A stretch of 64,000 nucleotides of DNA from the NCBI GenBank assembly GCA_010093515.1, contig MU001672.1:1415556-1479555 (forward strand). The letters run 5' to 3'. Made by a program: the position numbers and the translations under genes. The first letter of the stretch is position 1. Every line of letters begins with the position of its first letter. Of this stretch, positions 22,811 through 32,747 are shown piece by piece. Under the pieces are notes generated by a model, which saw nothing but the letters and a program-made list of their open reading frames with translations, was not told the DNA's origin and ran no database searches. Source of the stretch: Lineolata rhizophorae. Lineage: Eukaryota; Ascomycota; Dothideomycetes; Lineolatales; Lineolataceae.

Positions 22811-23717
22811 GATAGGCTGCCACGCTTTAAGCTGGGGCAGGTGATTCGAAACTCCGGATGTGTTCGTCGATGTGAAACAAGGCTCTATTCGCGGAACAAG
22901 ACTCCCGGAACTATCGTGTGGCAAGAGAAAGACAGTCGGGGGAGAGTGGAAGGAGGGCGAAGGTGCGAAGTGTAGGGAGGGAGGTGGGGTTTGTGTAGGC
23001 GCGCTTTGGCTCGGGTGCCGGAAGAAATTGAATGGCGGCGCGAAGAAGAGAAGGTGCGCTCGAGCTGCAGCAGGTCGCAGACACGGAAGGAACGCGGTGG
23101 AGGGATTGATTTATTGCCGCAACTCACCGCCCTTGCATCATGCCTTCCTGTAGCCGCGCGGGATCCGGCTCGCCGCCTGCATGTTTGCGTGTGGTCCAGC
23201 CCCCAGCGGCCTGACAGCGCATAATCTGTTCCAGACCACCGCCGTAAATATTCATATGTCTCTACTTCCTCTTCGTGACGTGTGCTGTGGCGCTGTATTT
23301 CTGCCCTGGTTGCTATAGATTTCGGTGCTTCATAGACCCGCCTGTCCTGTGTATCCTCGGTAACCTTGAGACTCCGCGGACGAGATCTTCCATGTCCCGT
23401 TCGCCTGATCGCTAATCGCGTGCTCACTTCCACTATCAATACCCTCATCCCTACCGCGCTATACGACCCCCTCCTAGAGCCTCCTTGTATTACATACCCT
23501 CCGCCTCTTCTTCGGGGCTTGCCGAGCACCACCAGAATCACACTCTCAAACCACCGTCCTGCGCTGGCTTCACCCCCCTCCTTCAACATTCTCGGATAAA
23601 ACGACCAAGAACGTGATCAAGTCCCTGGTCACACCGTCTCTCCGCCTACGCCACAAATCCGGGCCCCGCCACTTTCACCACCACCTACGTTGAGCGTGCT
23701 CCGCCGCACGAACCACG
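22811..23717. promoter_or_regulatory. Divergent promoter, upf3 / ppg1
   Basis: A 907-base spacer between two divergent housekeeping genes. Open frames over it on both strands are domain-free and overlap one another. C-rich runs precede the ppg1 start (about 23560-23710). No TATA element was found. Confidence 0.4.
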
Positions 23718-25397
23718 ATGAGAGATAACAGCGACGTCCCACAACCGGGGCCCGCACGGCTGTCCAAAGGCGCCGGGCCGGACGAGTGGCTCGAGCAGGC
23801 CAAGCAGTGCAAGTACCTGCCCGAGGCTGACATGAAGCGCCTATGTGAGATTGTGAAGGAGTGTCTGATGGAAGGTATGATTGGACCATGTGGCCGTGTT
23901 TATGGCGAGCACAACAACAGCCAAGCTTAACTGTTGTTTGTATAAGCGTGCTTTAGCTCGTCCTTATCGGCACAACAAGACCCAAATTAACCAGCCACCC
24001 CACATATCAGAATCAAACATCCAACCTGTCCGTACTCCCGTCACTGTCTGTGGCGACATTCATGGCCAGTTCTACGACCTGCTCGAGCTCTTCCGCGTCG
24101 CGGGCGGCATGCCAGCAGACGCTCCTCCTGCCACCGCACCCCCGCCCCTTTCCACTGACCCTTCTTCCTCGCCCATTCCGTCTCCATCGTCTGCCTCATC
24201 CGCCGTTAAGCAACCGCCTACTTCGCCGCCGCCTCAAGGAAAGATCATCAGCGCCGCCGACATCGAGCCCCCGACGCAGATCACGGACCCGCGCGCCAAG
24301 CGCAAGATGAAGCGCCGCTTCCAGCGCGACGCGAACTACACTGGCCCGGCGCCGGGCGATGGCGAGGAAGACGAAGAGGATGATATAGACGATGAGGGTG
24401 GTCGCGGACGTAGTAGGAGTATTGGACGAAGGCTGTCGAGTATGGACGACGAGGGCGAGGGCAGCATCGTCGGGAATCCGGCTGGCGGGGCGGCAGGGAA
24501 CGGCATGCAGAACTATATCTTCTTGGGGGATTTTGTGGACCGCGGCTATTTCAGTCTGGAGACGTTTACGCTCCTTATGTGCCTGAAGGCAAAGTAAGTT
24601 TTTGTCCGCTTGGTTTCCTTCGCTTCACGTCACCTCAGCGCATCGGTCTAACGGCAGCCCATTTCTCCCTCAGGTTCCCCGACCGTGTCACCCTCGTCCG
24701 TGGCAACCATGAATCCCGTCAGATCACCCAAGTCTACGGCTTCTACGAGGAGTGCCAGACCAAGTACGGCAACGCGTCCGTATGGAAAGCGTGCTGCCAG
24801 GTCTTCGACTTCCTGGCCTTAGCCGCCATCGTGGACGGCAAGGTGCTGTGCGTGCACGGCGGCCTTTCCCCTGAGATCCGCACCCTCGATCAGATCCGTG
24901 TCGTCGCCCGCGCGCAGGAGATCCCCCACGAGGGCGCCTTCTGCGATCTGGTCTGGAGCGATCCGGAGGAGGTGGACACGTGGGCGGTGAGCCCGAGGGG
25001 TGCTGGGTGGTTGTTTGGAGATAAGGTCTCGAGCGAGTTCAATCACGTCAATGGGCTGCAGCTCATTGCCAGGGCACATCAGCTAGTCAATGAGGGTTAC
25101 AAAGTGCGTATTCATCTGCTACTGCTATTCTATAATTGGCGCTACTGGCACAGTAACAGGCCCCGCTATGCAAGTCATTTTTATACTAATTGGAGTGTTC
25201 TACAGTATCACTTCAAGGACAAAGACGTCGTGACTGTGTGGTCGGCACCAAACTACTGCTACCGTTGCGGCAATGTGGCGTCTATTATGAGCCTTGACGA
25301 GAGCCTTGACCCCGAGTTCACCATTTTCTCTGCCGTGCCTGATCACCGGCGTGCGGTACCGGCGGGAAGGGGTGGCAGGGGAGAATACTTCCTCTGA
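23718..25397 (+). CDS. ppg1: PP2A-like serine/threonine phosphatase, PPG1 type
   Basis: Metal-dependent serine/threonine protein phosphatase catalytic subunit of the PPP family, PPG1 branch. Yeast Ppg1 works with the Far/STRIPAK complex and affects glycogen and mitophagy. It has 453 aa in four exons: 23718-23874, 24011-24593, 24674-25103 and 25206-25397. Metal and phosphate ligands are present in order: GDIHG (about residue 66), GDFVDRG, RGNHESR, HGGLSPE, and the late ARAHQLV and [13 protein letters not shown]. The C-terminus ends YFL, the tail shared with PP2A-type enzymes. About 130 residues rich in Pro, Ser and Asp/Glu (about residues 85-217) are inserted between GDIHG and GDFVDRG. A shorter insertion at this place is known in other filamentous ascomycetes. 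It is divergent from upf3. Confidence 0.92.
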
Positions 25398-26328
25398 TTT
25401 CTTGTGCCCCCTACCCTGCCATCGTTTGGACGAGGAGTGTTTCTAGTAATGTCCTATTCGCTCCATGTCTGAAGTACCCAATCCGTTGCCCCAGCCTATT
25501 TTGGGGAGCTACCACCACGTGCCTAGGAATCTATCTATCACGTGAAAGTATCGCCTCCGAGTTGGACAGGGAACCAACTGATACATCAGCCTGTCAAGCA
25601 CTTCAACAGCTATGTTGGGGGGCGACGCAGTCCACGTACCTGGTGGGGAACGCGAGCCTGTACGAAGTAAATAGGTCGGTGGATGCGTACTTGTAGTAGT
25701 TCTGTCCGTCTGCTGCCGGGCAGGGCAGCTTGGTTCGTCTCTATCCCGACGTTGTTGGAAAGACCTTAGTGCTGCTGTGGATGGCGACGTTGAACGTGTA
25801 GAGAAACGTTCGCAATCTCTCCAAGATGGCTCCCTTGTATTATACGTACACAAGCCTATATTGTTGCGCCCTCGATATTATGCTGGATGGATGGACTGAT
25901 GGATGGCTTGGTGTTGGATTCTTGGATTCTTACGCTTTTTCCTGCCTTTAGATACCTCGCTAGATTGGACGAAATGTGATGCATGATACGTGTTCCTCTA
26001 GGATGCTTGGGTGCGAGCTACGTGAAAACTCATTTATATGTACGATTCAAAGAATATAATATTAGTGAACAGGAGAGGATTATGGTTTTACTTGCCAACT
26101 TTAAGCTACATACTATGTACAGTTAAGCTACGGAAGGTTGAACACGCCATCCCATGCATCGACGCTAGGCATCTTGAAATTAACGGTGACTTTCTGAGCT
26201 GTTTGCCCAGACATACAACAAGTCTGCCTCCAGACGCGCCTTCCGTTTCCGTTCCATCGGTGCCTTGCCACCACAACCATTTCATTCATGATCTCTCGCC
26301 CACCTCGTTCATGTCCGTATCTTTTCCT
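25398..26328. other. Convergent spacer after ppg1
   Basis: 931 bases between convergent genes. It holds a small GATG-type tandem run near 25885-25905 (GGATGGATGGACTGATGGATGG) and AT-rich sequence around 26040-26110. Short frames here have no recognisable content. Confidence 0.45.
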
Positions 26329-27288
26329 CTACTCCCAAATCCCAAACCACTTCTTCGGCTTCGGCTTCCCACCCGGCTCTCCCCGCCTTGGTGGTAGCTG
26401 CTCTACCTCTTCGCGGACTTCCGCCTTAGCCTCCTCCGCTGCAGGTGCACTCGGCACAGCATCTGGGTCCTCGCCCCTCGCCCTCCTCATCGCCCTTTGG
26501 CGCCTCTCCTCCGCATCTGGATCGCTATCGAACCAGCCGAACTGGCCCACCCACCCCTCGTCGATGCCGTGCGCGCGCCGGAACGCGCGCCGCTTCTCCG
26601 TGTCGGCAGCGAAGCGCTGGCGGCGTTCCTCGACGGCCGCCGTCTGCTGCGAAATGTGTTCGCGGTAGATCTGCCAAGTGGTGGAGAAGGACGCGAAAGG
26701 ATGGTTGAGGAAGGCGGAGGAGTCGGGGAGCAGGGGCCGGAGGGAGGGTGAGAGGTTACGGAGGAAATCGGAGAGGAGGGTGAAGAAGGCGAGGGAGACG
26801 AGAACAGACTGTTTGTGTTCGCAGTTTGTCAGCCCAAGAGTGATAGCAGGTTTGAAACGGAGGGGGTGGAGTCTATGGAGACTTACGATGGTGATGAAGG
26901 CGTGCAGCTTCCGGTTCAGCAGAAACCAGTACAGAAACGACCCTTCCGGCGGCATCATATTCGGGTATTGTCGCCGTCCCTGCGCCTGCTTCTCCTTCTC
27001 GGATAGCTCTGGCCCATACGTCCATCGCGTGCTCCGCCGCGGCTTGCGCGCCGGGTGTGACGGCGGCCGGAACTTGTCCGGCTGCTCCAATACGATCTGG
27101 CCCTGTGGGCTCCTCTTCACCGACGAGGACGCGCAACGTCTCCCGAGGAACGGCGCGATGCTGGTGGTGTGCGCCAGTGATGCGGCGGCGGATGGACCCA
27201 ATCCAATGCGCCGCCGCGGCAGAGTAGTCTGGGGCAACTGAGCTCGCGACGGGAGTAAATATCTTGGGATCGAGCGCCAGCTAGCCAT
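26329..27288 (-). CDS. Uncharacterised protein, probably mitochondrial membrane
   Basis: I do not recognise this family. The product is 293 aa in two exons, 27288-26887 and 26808-26329; the intron GTAAGT...AACAG falls inside a hydrophobic stretch. The N-terminus (MASWRSIPRYLLPSRAQLPQ, then ALPRRRIG-like and RRCASSSVKRS segments) is rich in Arg and Ser and poor in acid residues, as in mitochondrial presequences. A single strong hydrophobic segment, LHAFITISVLVSLAFFTLL, lies around residues 127-145, preceded by PPEGSFLYWFLLNR. The C-terminal third is highly charged (EERRQRFAADTEKRRAFRR and EERRQRAMRRARGEDPD), probably helical, and ends KPKKWFGIWE. It would suit an inner-membrane protein with a soluble charged tail. 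The frame is open far upstream, but 27288 is the ATG that gives the presequence. Confidence 0.7.
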   Translation of the reverse strand: MASWRSIPRYLLPSRAQLPQTTLPRRRIGLGPSAAASLAHTTSIAPFLGRRCASSSVKRSPQGQIVLEQPDKFRPPSHPARKPRRSTRWTYGPELSEKEKQAQGRRQYPNMMPPEGSFLYWFLLNRKLHAFITIVSLHRLHPLRFKPAITLGLTNCEHKQSVLVSLAFFTLLSDFLRNLSPSLRPLLPDSSAFLNHPFASFSTTWQIYREHISQQTAAVEERRQRFAADTEKRRAFRRAHGIDEGWVGQFGWFDSDPDAEERRQRAMRRARGEDPDAVPSAPAAEEAKAEVREEVEQLPPRRGEPGGKPKPKKWFGIWE

Positions 27289-28463
27289 AGCTGAGGATTT
27301 CACGGCTAATTGCACTCGCAGTGCAGGCAGTATTGGCGAGGTGGTGTTGTGGACTGAGGCGCGCAAAATGAGGGACCCTTGAGAGACGCTAAACGCGATC
27401 TTCCGGAGGTGGTCCAAGAATTGCCGGGATCCCCAGAGGCCACAAATGCGACAGGTCAGTACAGCACGTGATTTGTTGACCCTTTTATGTGGAACGGTTG
27501 GCTGGAACGATTTTCTCTGGCATATTAGTTGAGGCCTAGAGCGACGATTATCGAGGCTGGTACTTAACTGACAACTCAAATTTTATGAATAAAATAGTAG
27601 TGCTTAGTCACTGGCTGTCATGGTCGTTTCGGAGGAAGGCTGGCGTAGGCTTCTCCCTAATCACCCTCACAATTCTGCGAGCTGTGCGCCCAGTTCGAAT
27701 GGCGTGGTGCTCGAATTATTCCCACTCGTGCAGGTAACTCACGATTGCTGGGCGGGCTTGAGCAATGAGATCTACTGTTGAGAGAAGCAATTCTGCAGAC
27801 ACGATCTCACCATACCATGGCGGTGCTGGAATACGCGCGCTTGTGGCACGGGTGGTAGGAGAGGTGTGCTGTGTCAACCTCTTTTTTTGTCCCTTCTGAT
27901 TTTAAAAACTGCCTCCAGCCAAGGGCAAATATTTTGCAGCGTGATAATGTAGACGTCTTTTATTAGCTTCTACTTCCGCCTTACCTAATTTATTAAAAAG
28001 CATTAGTCCAATCAAACTGTGTTTTCTAGGCCTGCTTCATTACAAATATGCTCCAGATCAATTTAAGATTGGACTTAAGCTACCAAATGAACTACTTAAC
28101 GTATACTGACCGGCTCAAGCAATTGAGAAATCGAGTATTACAGCATATATACATTACGCCGTTAACTTGGTGCTTCTCACCGAGAAAGGCCAGGCTCGGC
28201 CGTGGCCTATCAGCGCCGTGTGAATCTTAGGCGTGTCAAACCCACAGCTGCAAGCTGATTGGATGTCACGGATCCCGCGCAGCCAACCAATTAACCGCCC
28301 CTACGTGTAGCACATCTTGCTACCCAGAATAGCAGTCACTTCGTAGAGTCCGGCCAAAACAAATCTCTGCGACCGCGCGCGACGAAACTCACGACCGACT
28401 CTCAGCAGGCCATTCTATCGACCAGCCTGGCCGCCAATAGAAAATCCGCCCTTCCTGCACGCG
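27289..28463. other. Divergent spacer, left side of the gene-poor island
   Basis: About 1.2 kb between divergent genes. It is AT-rich in 27860-28160 and more mixed elsewhere. No supported gene, repeat or core promoter was found. Confidence 0.4.
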
Positions 28464-30089
28464 ATGAACGGCAGAATTACCAAGGCCCGTACGCGCCGCT
28501 CTCGCGAGAAGCCATCCAAGGCCTTGGAAGAGAAGCTGGTGGACGCTGTAGACTAGGACATAGGTATGCAGTCTTCAACGGTGTTTCGCGCAAGCAGACG
28601 ATAGTTAACTCATGAGGTACAGAGCTTCCGCGGAGCCACCAGCAGCCTCCAGCGAACAGAGGCCCCAGCCGAGATCTGAAGCCCGTGCCGACGGCGAAGA
28701 GACAATTCGACGCGATATCATCTGAGAAGGATCCGCTGCCCGCGAAGAGAACCCGATTGATGCGGACGGACACGGAACGCCTTGGGGTTGACGAGGAAAT
28801 AGAGAAAGTGGCCAAGGTATGGAAAGCGTTCTTTAACGCAGACAAACGACTAACTAGAGATTGTGTAGACGACTCTACAACAGCCGAAGCCTAACCCTCC
28901 CAAGCTGCCATACGCCTCGTTTCTCAAGGACTTCCTTGACCCAGTCCACTCGCATCCTCGCCCCGTGTCTCTCCACGCTGCTGTATCCGAGTGGCTCGAG
29001 TCTGTTGGGTCAGACCGAGAGAAATGCTGCCGGTCCGATGGCCATCTCTACCGTTCCGACGACGACCCCGTTTCGAGGCAGCCTACGAAATCAGTGCCGG
29101 AGATGGGCTATACACAAGATGCCAATGGGTTTTTGGCACCCCCGACGCCCGCGTCTACAGAGTCACTTTCGTACCAAGTAGACGCAGACGCCGGAGCGAT
29201 CACGCCGTCGGATGTCCCCAGCTCTAGTCGGTCAGGAAGGAGTCTCGTTGAGGATCCATATTACAGATATCGGAACTTGGCCTTGAACAATATCTTCATG
29301 CGCAATCCTGACGAGAAATTTCCTGACGACGTAGCCAATCTTGTTCGTCACGTTGGCAAAGACCGGAACTCACCTGGACCATCACCAGATCAGGTGCGGT
29401 GCGATGCAGGCCTGTATCAACTGGAGATGGAAACGGTTGACGAACCTGGTGTAGAAAAGTATTTCCATACTCATACCCCCCCGGATCCAAAACCGTCAGG
29501 TAGTCTCAAACGCACCGAGAAGCAGCCGATGGCCAAGCATACTGTCCCGAATACCACCAGATCCAACCTCAAAGTCAGCAACCCAATACCTGATCTGCTT
29601 TATGGATACAACTGCTATACAGCATTTCCTCAACAACAAGCACAACTTATCTCCATGAGAAACGAACCAATGGCCAATACTCAGAGCTTGACCTACCCAT
29701 TCTTCGTTATCGAGTTTAAGGGTAATGGTGGGGATCTGTGGGTGGCAACGAACCAATGCCTTGGTGGTTTCATGTCCTGTGTCAATATGGCCGAACGTCT
29801 AAACGAGCAGTTGAGGAAGTGCAAGAGCGACATGATTCAGGCGATAGACAGCCCAGCATTCAGCATCGCCATGAATGGTACGGAGGCACGGCTCTACATC
29901 TCGTGGAAGCATGACGAGTTGGACTACTACATGCGGAAAGTCGAAAGCTTCGCCCTTCAAAAGCCTAAGTACTATATCGAGTTCCGCAAGTACGTGCGGA
30001 ACATCATCGACTGGGGGAAGGATAAGCGACTCAACGAGATCCAGGCTTCCCTGGACAAGCTAGACCTCACACTTTCCGTGGATGAATGA
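28464..30089 (+). CDS. DUF7924-family fungal protein (restriction-nuclease-like core), N-terminus uncertain
   Basis: The C-terminal 400 residues match the large fungal DUF7924 family, whose function is unknown. The core reads YPFFVIEFKGNGGDLWVATNQCLGG, then AFSIAMNGTEARLYISWKHDE and YIEFRKYVRNIIDWGKDKRL. The EFK in a strand followed by a helix is what a PD-(D/E)XK nuclease-like fold would show; that fold assignment is an inference. The long exon is 28869-30089, joined to an exon ending at 28816 through a 52-nt intron (GTATGG...GTGTAG, branch CTAAC). The first exon, from the ATG at 28464 (MNGRITKARTRRSREKP), runs into a TAG codon before the obvious donor; it can be saved only by an alternative donor at about 28548. 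So the gene is either spliced unusually, starts at 28760, or is N-terminally damaged. The Ser-rich tail usual in the family is missing. Confidence 0.6.
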
Positions 30090-32248
30090 GCCCTCAGTTG
30101 TATCGTGACCTTGGGCCTCAGATCGCAATTGTGGACAACCTTTGCGTGATTTTTAGATCGCAGCTGATTCCCCCTAGACTTGCATTCTGGGACAAGACAT
30201 GGGACGGCCTCGGTCTTGCGTTTCTTGAGATGCCACTCTACACAATCCCACATCATTCCCCTCCGAGTGAAGCGCCTCCTGCAGAAGATGCACTCATGCA
30301 ACACCTTTTGCGTTGGCTGTTGGGACGCCGCGGGAGCGCCTGCCCCATCCGTAGCTGGTGTATGCACGCTCAAGGGATGGCCGTTGACGACTGCGGTATA
30401 TGGCGGCGGCGAATCCATCACCGTGCCCGCCGGCGCCGGCGCCTGAGGGCTTGCCGTATCTTGTATCATCGATGCATACCACGGCCTCGGCGCGGTAGTT
30501 CGACCGCATGCTGGGAGCTTGAGCACAGCCTGCGGTGCCTTGGCTTGCTTTGCCACCTCCGCCGACGGCGCTTTCTATGGTGTGGGCTCTTTTGGCTCGA
30601 TATTCCCAGCGTGATCGACCCAGGCGTTGATGGTGTCAATCTTCCTGCGCACGATCTCGTACTCCGGGAGTTCTTCGTCCAGATCGCCGGGGATATCGGC
30701 GAGAACCCTCCGATCTGGCAGGTTAAAGACGACCTTCTGCAATGGCTGTTAGGGGGCCATGGATGCCAAGCAGCTGTCGATCGAGCTCTTCGTCAGTTCT
30801 TTTCTTGAAGTGGTCCTTTCGGAGGAGGCCCACTACCTTTCTACGCTGCCTCATCATAGAGTTGTGATGATATTTCTGGTACACAGCACTGTTAGGTTTG
30901 TGCCCCCCTCCTCCCCCACGACCCCCCGATTCCGAATGGACTGACGGTAGTGCTCTTCTCTCATGTCAGCAAGTGTCGAATCGCCGCGGAGAGAGGACTT
31001 ACTATCAAGGTCCCTTCGACGGTACACGTACGACTGCCATGTATCGGAAATCCCGCTGCCAGTCCAAGCTTACTCGAGTTATTATCGAACATGTTCGCCG
31101 TTAGCGCTTCGTCTGATTTCTCGGGCCCTTCGACGGATTCAACGGATTGTGGGAATACTAGCTTGTGCTAGAACTCCTTGTTCTAGTATGTTTGCACGGC
31201 GGACGTGCTAACTTTGGTGCTGAAGAAAGGTTCGGCCCAGGTATCGTAACTGGATTTGTCGATGCTCCGCTAAAGCCTTAGCGAGGAGCTGAGAATGCGG
31301 GCAGAGAAGGGCGTCCCAGGTAAGCACCATCTCATTGTTAGCACCTTTGCGGAAACGGAGGAGAATCTGCATCACGAGATAGTCTCGGCCAACATCACCC
31401 ATGGGGTCGTGCACGATCCAGAGATTTATATCTTCCTAATAGAATACTATGAGCTTCGGATTAGGAGTCTTCTCGTCTAACCCGTCATAAACCTATCATT
31501 CCCCGGGATACGGCTGGACGTATTGGTCCGGATCGTCATCGATATCGGTATGGGCGTCGGATTCCCCATCGTACTCGTCCTTAATCCTATCTTGGTGAGT
31601 CTTAGGTGGGGTATACACCAACTCGTGCCTCCGACACCCTGTTTATATGAAGAAAGTGCGGATAAGCGTATCGTCGAGCCGGTCGAGTCCGATCTTGAAG
31701 GTCTTCCTATCCCGGACCTAATAGAAATGCGCAAGGTAGGTAAACCTTGAGGGATCAAGGGTGGGCTTGCGTTTCGATTCTGCCCCCAGCCCGTGCTTGG
31801 GCATGATTTCGAGCTTGGCGATGGCGACGAAGTGGTCTCGAACCGGTTCCCCAAGATCCCTACCGTTATACTTATTAAATACCGCTGGCAGATCTCTTAA
31901 GTACTTGTGGATCGTACTCTCGGCGCGGATTCTGCTTTTAGGCATTCACATCAGATACTTGGCGAATGATTCGGCAAGACCCTTTTCCTCCTAACTCAGC
32001 GTCTGCAAAAGGGGCTCCCAGACTAGTTTGTCTGGCAGGAATGCGCAGAAAGCAATCCATTGTCGTTGGCCGTGAACGATATTCACTTTTGTGTTGTCGT
32101 CCTTCTTCGGTCGAAAAGGACGTCGCTTGTTTCTTCGTTCCTAGTAATGTTGAAGTTCCTCAGAGGTGAGCGGCTGGACTTCCGGTGTTTCCCGCGCCGC
32201 AAGCTGCGCTTGGACACGAACAATCTAAGCAGGGTCCAACGTCCCCAT
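29972..32248 (-). pseudogene. Decayed DUF3435 tyrosine recombinase gene (Crypton / Starship-captain superfamily)
   Basis: Relic of a transposon-type tyrosine recombinase. Conceptual reading of the minus strand from an ATG at 32248 gives colinear family blocks: GQRQWIAFCAFLPDKLVW, then AESTIHKYLRDLPAVFNKYN, then TGCRRHELVYTPPKTHQDR and SDAHTDIDDDPDQYV, then EDINLWIVHDPMGDVGRDYL, LRFRKGANNEMVLTW and LCPHSQLLAKALAEHRQ, then a C-terminal half (AGFPIHGSRT, YQKYHHNSMMRQ, LADIPGDLDEELPEYEIVRRK). A final pair of C2H2-like fingers (CIFCRRRFTRRGMMWDCVEWH) ends the gene. Around eight in-frame stops and at least two frame changes interrupt it, so it is not functional. It runs tail-to-tail into the DUF7924 gene and overlaps its 3' end by about 120 bases. 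The blocks and their order fit DUF3435 well; whether it headed a Starship or was a single-gene Crypton cannot be told. Confidence 0.75.
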
Positions 32249-32650
32249 TGTCTCACGACCAGTGTGATCTCGTGACCTGTTACGCACTGTCAGCTTGTGT
32301 CAGCCGGAGCCACGATCAGGGTACATTTGGGGCACCCTACAGAGGCACCCATAACAAGGCACAAAACTTCTAAGCTCAGCTCCGCTACAGGGTCGTTGCC
32401 ACCAAACAGAAGTCTACTCCACACTCTCGCAAGAACTAACTAACAACACGTCTCGAGGCTGATCTCGGCGGATGTGCCTGACAACACAGGAGACACAGCG
32501 GCATCGCAGATCTAAATACTCTCGTTGCCATTCTTGCCTTTCCTCTGGCTGCCCGAATCTGGGATCCTAGTGCATTTCTGCTAGTAGCGAGCGCTTGAGC
32601 TGTGCCGCAGCGGTGTGCATGCTCAGCGTACTACGCGTGTGCAGTGGACT

Positions 32651-32690
32651 TCGAGAAGTACATATACCCCACCAAAAATGTACTTCTCGA
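32651..32690. repeat. 13-bp perfect inverted repeat
   Basis: TCGAGAAGTACAT (32651-32663) is repeated as its exact reverse complement at 32678-32690, with a 14-base loop. It sits about 400 bases upstream of the recombinase relic. Confidence 0.85.
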
Positions 32691-32696
32691 GGATGT

Positions 32697-32747
32697 TTTG
32701 GGGTGCCGAAATTGGCAGGTCTAGGCTGCCAATAACGGCACCCCAAA
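32697..32747. repeat. 21-bp inverted repeat with a 9-base loop
   Basis: The arm 32697-32717 (beginning TTTGGGGTGCCG, ending ATTGGCA) pairs with 32727-32747 (TGCCAAT...CGGCACCCCAAA). The outer 12 bases and the inner 7 are perfect and two bases between them mismatch. It begins seven bases after the preceding inverted repeat, so the two would form stacked hairpins. Confidence 0.85.

Noticed and set aside
22810-22924. Upstream extension of upf3 to 22924
   Set aside because: The frame is open there but begins with TTG; the first ATG is at 22810 and fits family N-termini.
30086-30808. 240-codon plus-strand frame after the DUF7924 gene
   Set aside because: It is the antisense shadow of the decayed DUF3435 gene, whose minus-strand reading shows the family's blocks.
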